From: Thamnaconus septentrionalis
Taxonomy: Eukaryota; Chordata; Actinopteri; Tetraodontiformes; Monacanthidae
Assembly (NCBI GenBank): GCA_009823395.1
Contig: CM020509.1
Span: forward strand, 15,031,501 to 15,095,500
Length of the DNA stretch: 64,000 nucleotides
Direction: 5' to 3'
Shown piece by piece: positions 23,760 to 33,959 of the stretch. Within the stretch, counting starts at the first letter, position 1, and every line of letters begins with the position of its first letter. The position numbers and the translations under genes are program-made. Below the pieces are notes generated by a model that did no database searches, was not told the origin of the DNA, and saw only the letters and a list, made by a program, of their open reading frames with translations.

Positions 23760-24790
23760 CATCTTCACCACCAATTCATCTTTTCCCTATAGTTGATCTT
23801 CCTGCTCTTTTTCTTCCTGGATGACTTTCTTTATTTAAATGGCGACAAGACGGGAGACAGGAAGCGCAGCTGAGTGAGACGTCTATCTTGAACCGTCTTT
23901 GCGACGTGGATCCCTCGCAGGTCCCGAAGGCCCCCCGTGAGCCGAGGCTCCTCCACCGTCTCCCAGACGTACACTTCTCCAGACGTTGGTCCAGACTTGG
24001 CTGGAGATATTTCCCACCGCCCTCTCCATCAGGCTGACAGCCGTAGAACTGCTGCTTTCACTCTCCGGCCACGTGCACCAATCGGAATGTGAGATGAGCC
24101 GAGGGCTCATCGCCCCGGCTCGAAGGCGCGCTCCTCAGAATGAGAGATCGGGAAATGCTTAACTGAAAGTGCGTGGCAGGAAACAAGAGAGAGGAGAAAG
24201 TGTGTTTGCTATGCTCTCACTTCTCTGCCTCTTTTTTTCGCTGTTATCTGATGAGAAACAGCCTCAGCCCCTCCGTTTTGCTCTCTCCCCCTCATTCTGC
24301 TTCCCTCTCCGTCGATTTCAAAAGCCCTCCTTCTTATCTCCAGATCTCCCTTCTTCTCCGTTTCATCCCCGTCTGCGCCAGCCTTTGATTCTTCAGGGGC
24401 AGAGCACGCAAGCGGGCTGCCAGAACCAGACAGAGGGGATTTTTTTATTTCCTCTTTACCTCTTGTCTCCCTCATTGTCTCTCATTTCCCTTCCAGTTTC
24501 TTCCTCTACCGTCGAGCTGTCTCACCCCCTCCCCCGACCCCCTACCTCTTTTCCTTTCCACCTTTCTACCGTCTCACGCACCGTGACATATCACTCCCAT
24601 GGGCGTCTTTGGCGGACGGGCAACCTTTTTAAGGCTGTCCGGGCTCTCTGGTGATGTGGATACACTTGATAGCCTGAGGAGGGTTTTCTTGCTGCAGATC
24701 TGCCAGTCAGATCTCCACTGAGTGTCACACCGCACAGACGTTTGTGACTCGGTGGCCGGGTTGCCCCGATTGGACGGATTGGCTGTGGAT
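23760..24790. other. Pyrimidine-rich stretch upstream of candidate promoter
   Basis: No gene is recognised. CT-rich strand bias over 24,200-24,570 produces a long stop-free plus-strand frame of low complexity (Ser/Pro/Leu/Phe), which I regard as compositional. Confidence 0.45.
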
Positions 24791-24797
24791 GTATAGA

Positions 24798-24838
24798 GGG
24801 GTGATGGGGTTGGGGGGTGGGGGTGGGGTTGAGGGGGC
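24798..24838 (+). promoter_or_regulatory. G-quadruplex-capable G-run block
   Basis: At least six runs of four to six G separated by one to four bases lie on the plus strand just upstream of the candidate CpG promoter. The pattern satisfies the usual four-run G4 rule more than once. Confidence 0.6.
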
Positions 24839-24859
24839 AACCTCTCCTCCGCTCTCCCT

Positions 24860-25299
24860 CTCCACAGCTATCATAAATCTCTCTCTCCCTCCCTCTCTCT
24901 CTGCCCTTCCTCGCTCCCTCGCTCTGCCTCAGCATCCACCGGCAGCATCAGCAGCGAGGGGAAGAGTCTGTTATTACACACACACACATGCGCACACACA
25001 CAAGCTATCACATACAATCTCATTCACACGCATGCAGGTTCTCCGGCTGCGGGCACGTCCAACGGCTGCAGAGAGAGAGAGGAGGAGGAGGTGCCCCCAA
25101 CGCTCGCTGTTGCACGTCCGCTCCGGTCCTTTAAGCTAAGCACCCTCCCACCACCACCACCACCACCCAACCCCCTCCAGTACGCCGTGCGCCCCGGCTC
25201 TGCGGCTGCTAGGGGGGCTGAGCTGGAGTGACCGGCCAGAGCTGAGAAATGATGCGCTAGACACCAACCAACCAAGCGCCGTCGCCTCACCGGAGGAGC

Positions 25300-25333
<34 letters not shown>

Positions 25334-25629
25334 CGCTCGCTCTTTCTCTCCCGTCCCTCCTCAGCCACTTTCCCTCGCTCGCTCCCTCCGCTGCCTCATT
25401 CACCACAGCTGACAGACTTGAAGCGAGCGCCTCTGCCGATCTGCCCCCACATGCGTGCCCGTGTAGGAGGGCATGGCTGTGTAGACCGAGGGTCCTCGTC
25501 AGGGGCAGCCGCAGGGACGAAGAGGAGGAGGAGGAGGAGGAGAGGGAGGTGGAGTAGGAGGGGGAGGACCACCACCACCACCACCAACGACATCACCACC
25601 GGCACCGGCGGCACCACGCAGACACGCAG
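24860..25629 (+). promoter_or_regulatory. Candidate CpG-island promoter and first non-coding exon
   Basis: From about 25,000 to 25,630 CpG is dense, with GCTCGCTC runs, a CT microsatellite at 25,302-25,330 and, near 24,880, pyrimidine-rich initiator-like sequence. The block ends with CACGCAG|GTGAGAG at 25,629/25,630, an almost ideal vertebrate splice donor. The part before the donor holds purine-rich GAG repeats and a CCA repeat, with a short upstream frame near 25,249 (ATGATGCGCTAG). This fits a 5'-UTR exon of a plus-strand gene whose coding exons lie far downstream. The exact start site, the exon's 5' end and the gene are unknown. Alternatively it is merely a GC-rich intron segment with a chance donor. 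Confidence 0.45.
25302..25330. repeat. (CT)14 microsatellite
   Basis: A CT array inside the candidate 5'-UTR region, followed by GCTC repeats. Confidence 0.95.
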
Positions 25630-25655
25630 GTGAGAGCAGCTTGGATTCCCTTGGA

Positions 25656-25683
25656 CGATGATGATGATGATGATGGTGATGAT
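25656..25683. repeat. (GAT)n trinucleotide repeat
   Basis: A near-perfect GAT/ATG array directly after the candidate donor site. Confidence 0.9.
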
Positions 25684-25814
25684 CCAGGCAGATGTGACGG
25701 AAACGACTTCTCCGAGTGTCATCTGTCACTTTGGGCACATGCTTTGATAATGTTGCTATAGGTATTATTGTTATCATTCTCTCAGTCCGGCGTGTTTGCG
25801 TTGTTTTTGCCTCC

Positions 25815-25854
25815 CTGCTGCTGCTGCTGCTGCTGCGGCTGCGGCTGCGGCTGC
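25815..25854. repeat. CTG repeat grading into CGGCTG
   Basis: About seven CTG units are followed by three CGGCTG hexamers. This is the first of three CTG tracts in 6 kb on the plus strand. Confidence 0.9.
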
Positions 25855-25989
25855 ATGCTCATTGATCAGAACGGCAGATCGGGTCTGTGGACGAGCCGCG
25901 GCATGGCAGCATGTTAATGAAAATGACCAAAAAAAAAAAGAAAGAAAAAGAAACCTCTCCTGGAGGACACGGTCCAATATCCATCAGAC

Positions 25990-26090
25990 GACAGGAGGTG
26001 GAGGGGGAGGTGGGGTTGGGGGTGTCAGCGGGAATGAAGAGGGGACGGCAGGGAAAGCGAGGAGGGAGGAGGGAGGGAGGGAGGGAGGGG
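25990..26090 (+). repeat. G-rich GGGA/GGAGGT low-complexity tract
   Basis: Repeated G-runs (GGAGGTGGAGGG type) followed by (GGGA)n at about 26,060-26,090. G4-capable and purine-only on the plus strand. Confidence 0.85.
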
Positions 26091-26404
26091 GAGGAAAACA
26101 GAATTACATGTCATTTCTGGCGTGAGTGTCACCCCCTGAGGGCTCGCGGTGCTTTTCCACTGATTGGCTCCCCCACCCCTGTGTTTGTTGTTGTCGGCAT
26201 GAAGGGTGGAGGTGGAGGTGGAGGTGGTGAGCGCGGCGCCGGGATGTTTTAGGGAGTTTGAAAAAGAAAAAAAAGGCGACGGGACGGCAGACGGAGGCTC
26301 CTGATTCGCTGTCTGGGGATCTGGGGATAAACAGGCACTCAGTGATGAGGACGTCCGGGTTGTCGACCCAACAACTCCTCAACCAGCCTGGTGGCATGAC
26401 TCCC

Positions 26405-26434
26405 CTGGAGGAGGAGGAGGAAGAGGAGGAGGTG
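26405..26434 (+). repeat. (GAG)n purine tract
   Basis: A GGA/GAG trinucleotide run, compositional and not coding. Confidence 0.85.
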
Positions 26435-26721
26435 GGGGAGGGTTGGGGAGCATCTTAAGATTGGATCCCCCCTGAGGGGGAAAAAAAAAAAGTGCTTATT
26501 CAGAGATGCCCGTGGCGGAGAGAGATGAGCTATCCGCTGCAGTTTCAAGGAGCCTTCATCACTGGGTGCGTGCAGCAGGCAGGACTGTGGACCGAGCGGG
26601 AATCAACAGATGAAAAGCAAGAAAGAAAAAAATCCACTGTGCTCAGATGACCGGCCCGCTCTGATGGGATTGTGTGGTCGTCCAGGTGATGGAGACGCTG
26701 GGAAGGAGGAGGGGGAGGGAA

Positions 26722-26817
26722 CAGGGAGGCAGGCAGGCAGGCAGTGAGGCCGTCAGGGGGGGGCGGCCAGTCAGTCAGACAGGCAGGCAGTCAGTCAGTT
26801 AGACAGGCAGGCAGGCC
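26722..26817. repeat. CAGG / CAGT tetranucleotide array
   Basis: Alternating blocks of CAGG and CAGT units (with CAGA variants), interrupted by a G-run at 26,757-26,765. This is a compound tetranucleotide repeat. Confidence 0.85.
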
Positions 26818-27417
26818 GAGGTCTCCCCTCTCTGCAGTGATTCAGAGGCAGAACATTCAGCAGGCGCCCAAAAACATCAATATTTTCCATCATGGAGCTT
26901 CCTCCAGAGTGGATGGAGGCTGATTTGGGGGGAGGGGGGGCAGGTTTTAAAAGCCATTCCGCAGCGTGCGTCTCGGCACCACTCAGAGCTCTCACTGGAT
27001 TGGCTGGCGTTTGATGGAGTGCACGTCTGAGGCTGATTACATAAAATGCGTTGTGCGGCGGATTGACTGAGGGGCCTTTTTTATTTTATTTTTTTTTCAG
27101 CGAGCCGCCGGTGCACACAGGCGCAGATTGATACGTGCAAAGTTACAACAAACCTTTTTTTTTTTTCGACCAGACGTTGCATTGAATTCCCATTTGCCAC
27201 CTTGCTGCACGTTCCACCCTCGGAGCCGCCGTTTTGTCACTGTCAACTTGTGCTTAGTCATTAGAGGGAGCGATAAAAAAGCCCCAAGGTTGCAGCCAGA
27301 GAAACAAATAAATCCAAAACCGCGCCGCAGCCTTTCGCACATGGGCAGAAACGGACCGCATGCGCTCTCTCATTATGTGGCTAATGGAGGCATCTGGCAC
27401 AACACGACAACCAGGAA

Positions 27418-27425
27418 ATGCAAAT
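27418..27425 (+). promoter_or_regulatory. POU octamer (ATGCAAAT)
   Basis: A perfect octamer, one of two within 180 bp on the same strand. Confidence 0.4.
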
Positions 27426-27587
27426 ACCAAGTCCGGTCATGCTTTCAAAATCCAATCAGCATCAAAGTAGCAGGTTGCGATGTAGCCGCGTGGAGAGGCA
27501 GCCGGCCTGACTTGGCGTTCGACAAAGCAAAAAAAAAAAGAAAGAAAAAAAAATCCCAGCAGATTACACCAATTACAGCGAGGGGCA

Positions 27588-27595
27588 ATGCAAAT
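27588..27595 (+). promoter_or_regulatory. POU octamer (ATGCAAAT)
   Basis: A perfect octamer following CAATTACAGCGAGGGG. The AATTAC core just upstream adds a homeodomain-like site. Confidence 0.4.
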
Positions 27596-28406
27596 GAGGG
27601 GGGGGAACAACACGCCGTCTCACAAGTTGTTTACCACCGTGAGCGCGAGCAAGACACGCAGACACTCACTCAGGCACACTTGAGTGCACACGCTCGCACC
27701 ATTTGTTGGTGTTTCTTCCCCTCCCCTCGCTGGAGTGAGTTCAAATATAATTTCATTGCCTCTTTACAGAAGCCCCTGTGCTCCATCATCTGCCTTGATG
27801 CGGTTAGGGTGGTTCCTGTTGGCCTCGCAAAGCTCCCCGGGAACTGAGACAAGAAAACTCTGCATTTAATTCATCCATCCACAAGCTGAAGTTACTGCAG
27901 CCTGCAGTTTTTTTTTTGTTTGTTCCCCACTTGGACTTGGAACCCCTGCCTCTTTAGACTTCATTTACACATCTTTTATGTAATTACAGCAGCCACATGG
28001 GAAGATTAGTTCCAACAGTGCAAAGTGGAATTACAGAGAACTAAGTGGCTGCGTTCCAGTGGAGAGCCCGACTGAGAGCGTCTTTCAGGTGCTTTTACAG
28101 GTTATTGCAAGCAGGGTCTTTATTTCTTTTTATCAAGAGCGCCAACATTTCTTCTTTCAAGATATACTTTAGAAAGCAAGTTATTATAATTAAATTCCTT
28201 GAAGGAGAGCGTTATAACACTCAAAGTGCCACCTTACAGTCTGGTGGCGATCTGCGTTGCCATTTACGTCTTCTTTTATTGACAACTCTTTCATATGAGA
28301 GGCAACATTGGGAAAAAAAATATCCACATTTGACTGCCATTATAAAATATGTTGTCCAACACATGACTCGATTTAAGCTTCCATACTCTAGCAAATGCTG
28401 CATATT

Positions 28407-28420
28407 CCGCCAGAGGGTGC
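28407..28420 (+). promoter_or_regulatory. CTCF-like motif
   Basis: CCGCCAGAGGGTGC matches the vertebrate CTCF core CCASYAGRKGGCRS at 12 of 14 positions. Single-motif evidence only. Confidence 0.3.
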
Positions 28421-29254
28421 AGTATCCTCTTCACTAAGCCCCGCCTCCCCCATTTCTACACCTGTCACCTGCACTTTGCATCCTTTATGTCAAACAGGAA
28501 GTTTTTGAGAACTGTATAAGTACTGTATTGATACTGTAACAAAGAAATGTGCATAGAAAACCTCAATCAGTTGGATACAATAAACATTGGACCTACTGTA
28601 CGTAAATCCCACTGAAACAGAACTCACAAATGCTGTATATGTTGACAGTTCTTACATCTATAACATATTGTTCAGCAATATATATATGCAGGGTCAATAG
28701 TCGGCATGCCTAAGACAGCAGTAACTGAGCCTCGCCTCAATCCAACACAGTGTCTTATGTCCTTTTTTATTCTACATCCGCAAGCATGTGCCGCTCACTT
28801 TCTGCTGATCACGCTGTGATGTTTGATCCAAGCGGCCGTAAAAGCTGCCGCTTCACATTGACTAAACAGCAGGTCGTTGTAACACGTGGTGCCAACACTG
28901 TGATGTGCATCCAGGGAATAAGTGTCATTTCAAAAGAAAAGAACCTGCATCAACCTGCCCTGGTACCTGTTTGCCGGGAGAACCGAGGTGTTTTTTTAAT
29001 ATATATATCAATATTTGATGTATTCAGATTTTCCATGCTGCTTTATCAACATCCAGCATTTTTCGGATTCCTGGTTTCTGGCTGTGGAGAAAAGCGGAAA
29101 AAAAAACCTTACAAGCCCCGCCCCCTGACACTAACGGCTGTCAGATGGAGGTCCCATAAGCCCAGCGCTCACACCAGCGCTGTACATTACTGACCGCTGA
29201 AAGCCTGACAGGCCTCATGGCACGCAGTCACTGTTGCTAAAGAGCTTCAGGCTT

Positions 29255-29255
29255 C

Positions 29256-29346
<91 letters not shown>

Positions 29347-29347
29347 C

Positions 29348-29396
<49 letters not shown>
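29255..29396. repeat. (GATA)n microsatellite, about 35 units
   Basis: A 142-bp GATA array with one unit changed to GACA at about 29,344-29,347. This is the longest simple repeat in the window. It is open in several frames and creates spurious tyrosine/leucine/serine-rich frames on the minus strand. Confidence 0.97.
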
Positions 29397-29398
<2 letters not shown>

Positions 29399-29677
29399 GA
29401 AACCATAGACACGTGCAGTAAAATAACAACACGGTGCTAAACCTGCAGTGTTTGGGGGCCAGCCAATACTTATCTGGTGTAACAACCTGAATATTAATTG
29501 GCCTTCTGTGCCGCTGCGTTCGTTTCTGGGAATCTCGCTACTGCAGCAGAGCGGTGCAATGGGAAGTCATCTCATAACTTGGCCCGGATCCTAAGCAATC
29601 AACTGGGGGAAGAAAAAAAATAAATAAATAAAAACACTTAGGGGCAAATGCAAGAGCAAAACACTTGTAAGATATAG

Positions 29678-29678
<1 letters not shown>

Positions 29679-29717
<39 letters not shown>

Positions 29718-29725
29718 GTGTGTGT
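29679..29725. repeat. (TG)n microsatellite
   Basis: A TG array with one CG interruption near 29,712. Confidence 0.95.
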
Positions 29726-30128
29726 TCCGTCCAGAGCTCTTCGTCTACTGGCACAGCATGAGTGTTGTCTTATTGCGTGTGTTTACCAGAAATGCTGTCA
29801 CTATTTATCGGCTCGCTGGCGACGGCAGCACGTTTGACATTGCCCCTGATCGTTGGTTACACAAGCGCTGTTTTGGCCATTCAGACTGTAAACCATCTGT
29901 CTTTTCATCAACAAAAAAAAATGCAAAACCCATAAATGAACCTTCCCAGCCAAAGAACAAAGTCTTTCTCCAGCTTTGAACCGGGCCGAGCTGTGGAGCT
30001 CTGGGCCTCGTGCATCATCACACCGAAGATACGGAGCATCTTTTGCTGACGTGGACTTCCTAGTTCCTGTTGCACTTTACACATGTACCCAAACACATTC
30101 GCACGCACAAAACAGAAAACAAACATCA

Positions 30129-30130
<2 letters not shown>

Positions 30131-30170
<40 letters not shown>
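30131..30170. repeat. (GCT)13 trinucleotide repeat
   Basis: A perfect GCT/CTG array, followed 20 bp later by a (TTG)n run (30,190-30,211). Confidence 0.97.
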
Positions 30171-30171
<1 letters not shown>

Positions 30172-30565
30172 GAACTGGCTGAGAAGTTTTTTGTTGTTGT
30201 TGTTGTTGTTTGTCTCACAGGGAACAAACACAGCCGAGAGCAAGCTGGGCTAATTAGGATTCTAGCTGCGGCTTGACGTCCCGCTCCCTGTCACCTCGCT
30301 GCTCTGAGCCCCCCCGCCCCAAAAAAACAAAAACAATCTGTAGCATTTTTTTTTCTTCTTGGTTGCGAATAGCAATTCCTCTCGGAATTCGCTCGGCCGT
30401 ATGCGAGCGCCATCCTCGGCGCCGTCCAGAACAGATGACCGCAGTGTTTTCTGCCCGCCTTCACAATTCTGAGTGAGGCCGCAGAGTCGAGCCCCAGGCG
30501 TGGCACCACATCCATAATCCATAACAGGAAGTCCTACCTGCATGGAACAAGCGGTGGGCAAAGGA

Positions 30566-30592
30566 ACGAGGAGGAGGAGGAGGAGGAGGAAG
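30566..30592 (+). repeat. (GAG)n purine tract
   Basis: GAGGAG repeats in a GC-rich neighbourhood, compositional. Confidence 0.85.
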
Positions 30593-31402
30593 TGAAGAGC
30601 AGACTGAAGCACCGAGTCTCCCGGAGTCTCTTCTCCCCACACGTGCGGGGAAATCGAGACTCGACTGAATTTTTTAGTGCGGATTTCGCCACCGGGAAGA
30701 AAAGGGGGAGAGGCTGCGAAAAAAAAACGGTTTGATATATTTGCTCAATATTTCAGAGGAATTTAATGGACTTCTCTGCGTCGTTCGCTCCACGTCGGCT
30801 CCGCCTTCCCCCTCCGCCGCCTCTCCCACCCAGATACGCACCACACGACACACACACACACGCTGTAAACAGTGGCGACAACAGGTCCCGAAGATGGAAA
30901 CAGTGTTTTCCTGATGGGCCAATCTAAATCTTTCATCTTTATTACGCTAGCTGTTGGCTTTGCTATGTGTTTCAGCTAATGAAGTATTAATTTGGGTTTT
31001 CGATGGCAGTGTTTAACGTTTCAGCAGTTTGCGATACTCAACTTTCAACATTGCCAGGAATCTTTGACGTTAGGTTTTCATTTCAGTCTCAGACCACGTG
31101 CAAGTTTTCTTAAGACGGACTGCTTTCTGATTGTGATTCTGTCAGCCTCCATATCACGAATACTTTTAACAGAGTGGCAAAAATTAGTCTGTCCAATCAT
31201 GATTTAAAGAAAAAAAAACATATTCCTGTAATCTGATGCAAGTGAGAGAAAGCGATGGAGACGTGGAGGAGCTCGCAGTGGCGTGGAGCTTGAAGGTGAT
31301 TGATGGTGTTGATTTCCTCTCCCCGCAGAGGAGAAAACAATCTGCTTCAAGTGCTGGAGAGTCGATTTTGACAGTGCAGACACAGTTTTGAGCTGCTGTT
31401 TG

Positions 31403-31432
31403 GAAGAAGAAGAAGAAAAAAAAAAAAAAGGA
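31403..31432 (+). repeat. (GAA)n / A-run
   Basis: Five GAA units run into a 13-base A-run, just upstream of the long CTG array. Confidence 0.9.
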
Positions 31433-31488
31433 AAAAACAGCACAGATGCCCCAACAGCAACTTCCAGACCCAGGACGAGAAGGAAGAA

Positions 31489-31555
<67 letters not shown>
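31489..31555. repeat. (GCT)22 trinucleotide repeat
   Basis: A perfect, uninterrupted array of about 22 GCT units (CTG on the plus strand, CAG on the minus strand). It generates poly-Leu, poly-Ser and poly-Ala frames that should not be taken as protein. If a plus-strand gene starts near 25 kb, the array is intronic and would be transcribed as CUG. Confidence 0.97.
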
Positions 31556-31557
<2 letters not shown>

Positions 31558-31559
31558 AG

Positions 31560-33535
31560 CGTCTCCCTGGTTACAGCCATCGCTAACGTGATTCAATCTT
31601 GAATGTTGGGGGCTGGCAAGACGCCAGGAAATAGTTTCACGTTTTCTGACCGCATACAGTGTGTGTGCGTGCGTGTGTGTGATATAAAAGCTGCGAGAAT
31701 GAGTACTGAACACAAAATTTGGCACATTTTCAGCTCGACCTGAATCAGTTTTCAGTCCGCCTGCCTGACTCAGGAGTCATCGCTCGCCTTTTTTCCCCCC
31801 ACTTTTTATTCATTTTTATTCATTTGTTTATTTATTTTGAAGTCTGGAAGGAAACATGAAGCCCCGTCTGGTTTTGTTTGCTCGGAACTGTAAATCATAA
31901 GCTACACAATCGGAGTTTGCGAGATCAAACGGATACGGTGGATGTTACATAAAGAGCAACGAGAGCAACGGAGATGAGTTTCGCTGCGCGCTAAATTTAT
32001 CAGTACAACCCCGGCGCTCGCAGACAAAATGCAACATTTCATGTGTAGACGAAATAAAAAAAATGTTTGACGCATTTATTTATCTCACGTCTCGCAGCTC
32101 TGATTTCATTTCAGTACAAGACACATTGATGCTTTTCATTGGCCTTGTTTCAGCGGTAAATAGACGGAGGTGAAATCGATCTGTTGTGTTTAGCAGGTGG
32201 GAAGCAAGGCTAAATTTAAAACATGAAGCAAGTCGCCACAACAATATCTTTTGTCAGTAGATGCTAATATGAATATTTTTAAACAGTGCTGTAGACATGA
32301 CGACTTCAGAATGAAGTAACTGAAAAAACATTCATCGTCCAATGCGAATGTATGCTTAAAATAATATATAAACAAATCAGAATAATTTGCATTTCAGCAT
32401 CCGAGTTGTCCAACATGGTGGAGAGCAGCGATTAAGAGGAGACGGGAAACGAGTCTACAGTGATTAAAAAAAATGACTCCTAATGAGAGGGAGAATTGGC
32501 TTCTCTCCTGGCGCCTGTGATTTGTCGGAGTAAATAAGTCTGACGGTCGATCTGGCTCTTTTGTCGCTGTGTGCGCGCGCAGATTTATTTGGGATGTGGC
32601 TCTTTGAAGTGCTGCTGGCTCCCTGAAGCAGCGCAAACAGATAAAACCTGCCCTCAATACGGGGCTTTGCCTCGACTGTGGGAGAGAACAAAACTGTCTG
32701 ACACTCCATCAGAGTTTAGAGCTGTGTGTGTGTGTGTGTGTGTACGTGTGTAATTGTAGCCTTTAAATATTTAAAGACATCCAAGACGTCACGACTCTAC
32801 TTTGGCAATAACAATGCGTTACAGGTGCGAAGTTGTGTTTTTTCTTTGTCTCTTCCGGGGCTGTTTTGTGTGTGTGTGAGCTTCCTCTGGGTGGTTCTTT
32901 CGCACCCGTTCCCTATTAACCTTCCACCCTGGGGAATTTCAGGCAATGCGTTCCACTTTGGCTTTGCGTTCACTTCGTTGGATGACTATTTTTCGCTCGC
33001 TCAGCCTCTCAGGCCTTTTTTTTTTTTTTCAGGGGGGAGAGGTGGTTGCATTCAGGATTATATTTCTAAATCTGCATGTCCTTTGAAACTGTGTTGTGTG
33101 TATTTGTGCGCGCCGCTGAATTTCCACAGTCTGCCTCAGTCGCTCGTCTGGCAGTGGGTCCAAAACCCGCTGTTCCGCACATTTCCCCCTGCACGAAGTT
33201 GGCCAAAAGGAGGTTTGTTTAAACCGAGCAGGGCTAAACCCTGAATCCATGAAAGCTCCACGACTGCTGTTAAAATCCTTCCGCCGCCACAGTGTCAATA
33301 TTGTGTGTTTGTGGACAACATGTCGGCGTATTCACAAGGGCCGGCTGTATAAAAATGAATCAATGCGTCGCGACACCTATTTTGAAGTGATTCAGATTCA
33401 AAACTGATCCGGACACTTTGCCCGATTCATCCGCCCTAAATCCAGATACAAGATTCGTCAGGATTTGGCGTTGGAGCGGCAGAAGACGAGAATGTGTCAG
33501 TTTACAACCTACTTCCCCCACAGATGACGACGCTT
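31560..33535. other. Unique AT-rich stretch, no gene seen
   Basis: It holds a perfect octamer (32,385-32,392), a GT run (32,723-32,743) and T-runs. No exon or transposon is recognised. Confidence 0.5.
32385..32392 (-). promoter_or_regulatory. POU octamer (ATTTGCAT)
   Basis: A perfect octamer on the minus strand in AT-rich DNA. Confidence 0.35.
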
Positions 33536-33539
33536 GCTT

Positions 33540-33840
33540 GTGCAAAGCCCTGCTACACTCCGCCGTCAGCGCGGCGAAAAAAAACAAAACAAATACAAAC
33601 AAGCGTGGCGCTCTCGTTCGGCAGCTCGAACGCCGGTCGCGTCAGATCCGGTTTGAGTCGGGCTGACGGCCGGCGCGGCCAAATTGTTTTGAAGGCCGAC
33701 TTTGCATTCATCCGCAGAACCGTTTCCAGGGATTGGAGCTGCTAGCGCGCAGATCTATTAGCATGCATGCTAGACGCTGCGCCGGCGCCCGTGCGTGCGT
33801 GCGCGTCGGTGCGCACTCGTGCGTGGGACTGTAAAGGACG
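33540..33840. promoter_or_regulatory. CpG-rich island
   Basis: This is one of the densest CpG clusters of the window, including CGCGGCG, CCGGCGCGGCC and GTGCGTGCGTGCG, and it contains a perfect 14-bp palindrome TAGCATGCATGCTA at 33,759-33,772. It lies about 8 kb inside the putative first intron. It may be an alternative promoter. No donor of the quality seen at 25,630 follows it. Confidence 0.35.
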
Positions 33841-33881
33841 GCCCATGAGGGGTCATTACAGTAAAAGAGCCACACAGCCAC

Positions 33882-33910
33882 GCACACACACACACACACG
33901 CACACACACA
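33882..33910. repeat. (CA)n microsatellite
   Basis: A CA array with CG interruptions. Confidence 0.9.
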
Positions 33911-33959
33911 GCAGCAGCACCGACGCTGTGGCTGTGTGGGTGCCGCTGCATCCTTTCTC

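Larger units (their letters stand above)
26830..29250. other. Unique stretch with octamers and one long stop-free frame
   Basis: It includes two perfect octamers (27,418-27,425 and 27,588-27,595), a CTCF-like motif (28,407-28,420) and a 240-codon stop-free plus-strand frame (27,128-27,847) with no recognisable domain. No splice-flanked exon is assigned. Confidence 0.45.

Noticed and set aside
24169..24654. 161-codon plus-strand frame
   Set aside because: It lies in pyrimidine-biased DNA that is open in several frames. The Ser/Pro/Leu/Phe composition is explained by the strand bias.
27128..27847. 240-codon plus-strand frame as a gene
   Set aside because: No ATG at its start, no domain, poly-Phe and poly-Lys/Arg runs from homopolymers, and no neighbouring exon signals.
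29237..29485. Minus-strand frames rich in Tyr-Leu-Ser-Ile
   Set aside because: They are translations of the GATA microsatellite.
31204..31725. 173-codon minus-strand frame with poly-Ser
   Set aside because: The poly-Ser part is the GCT array read on the minus strand. The remainder has no motif.
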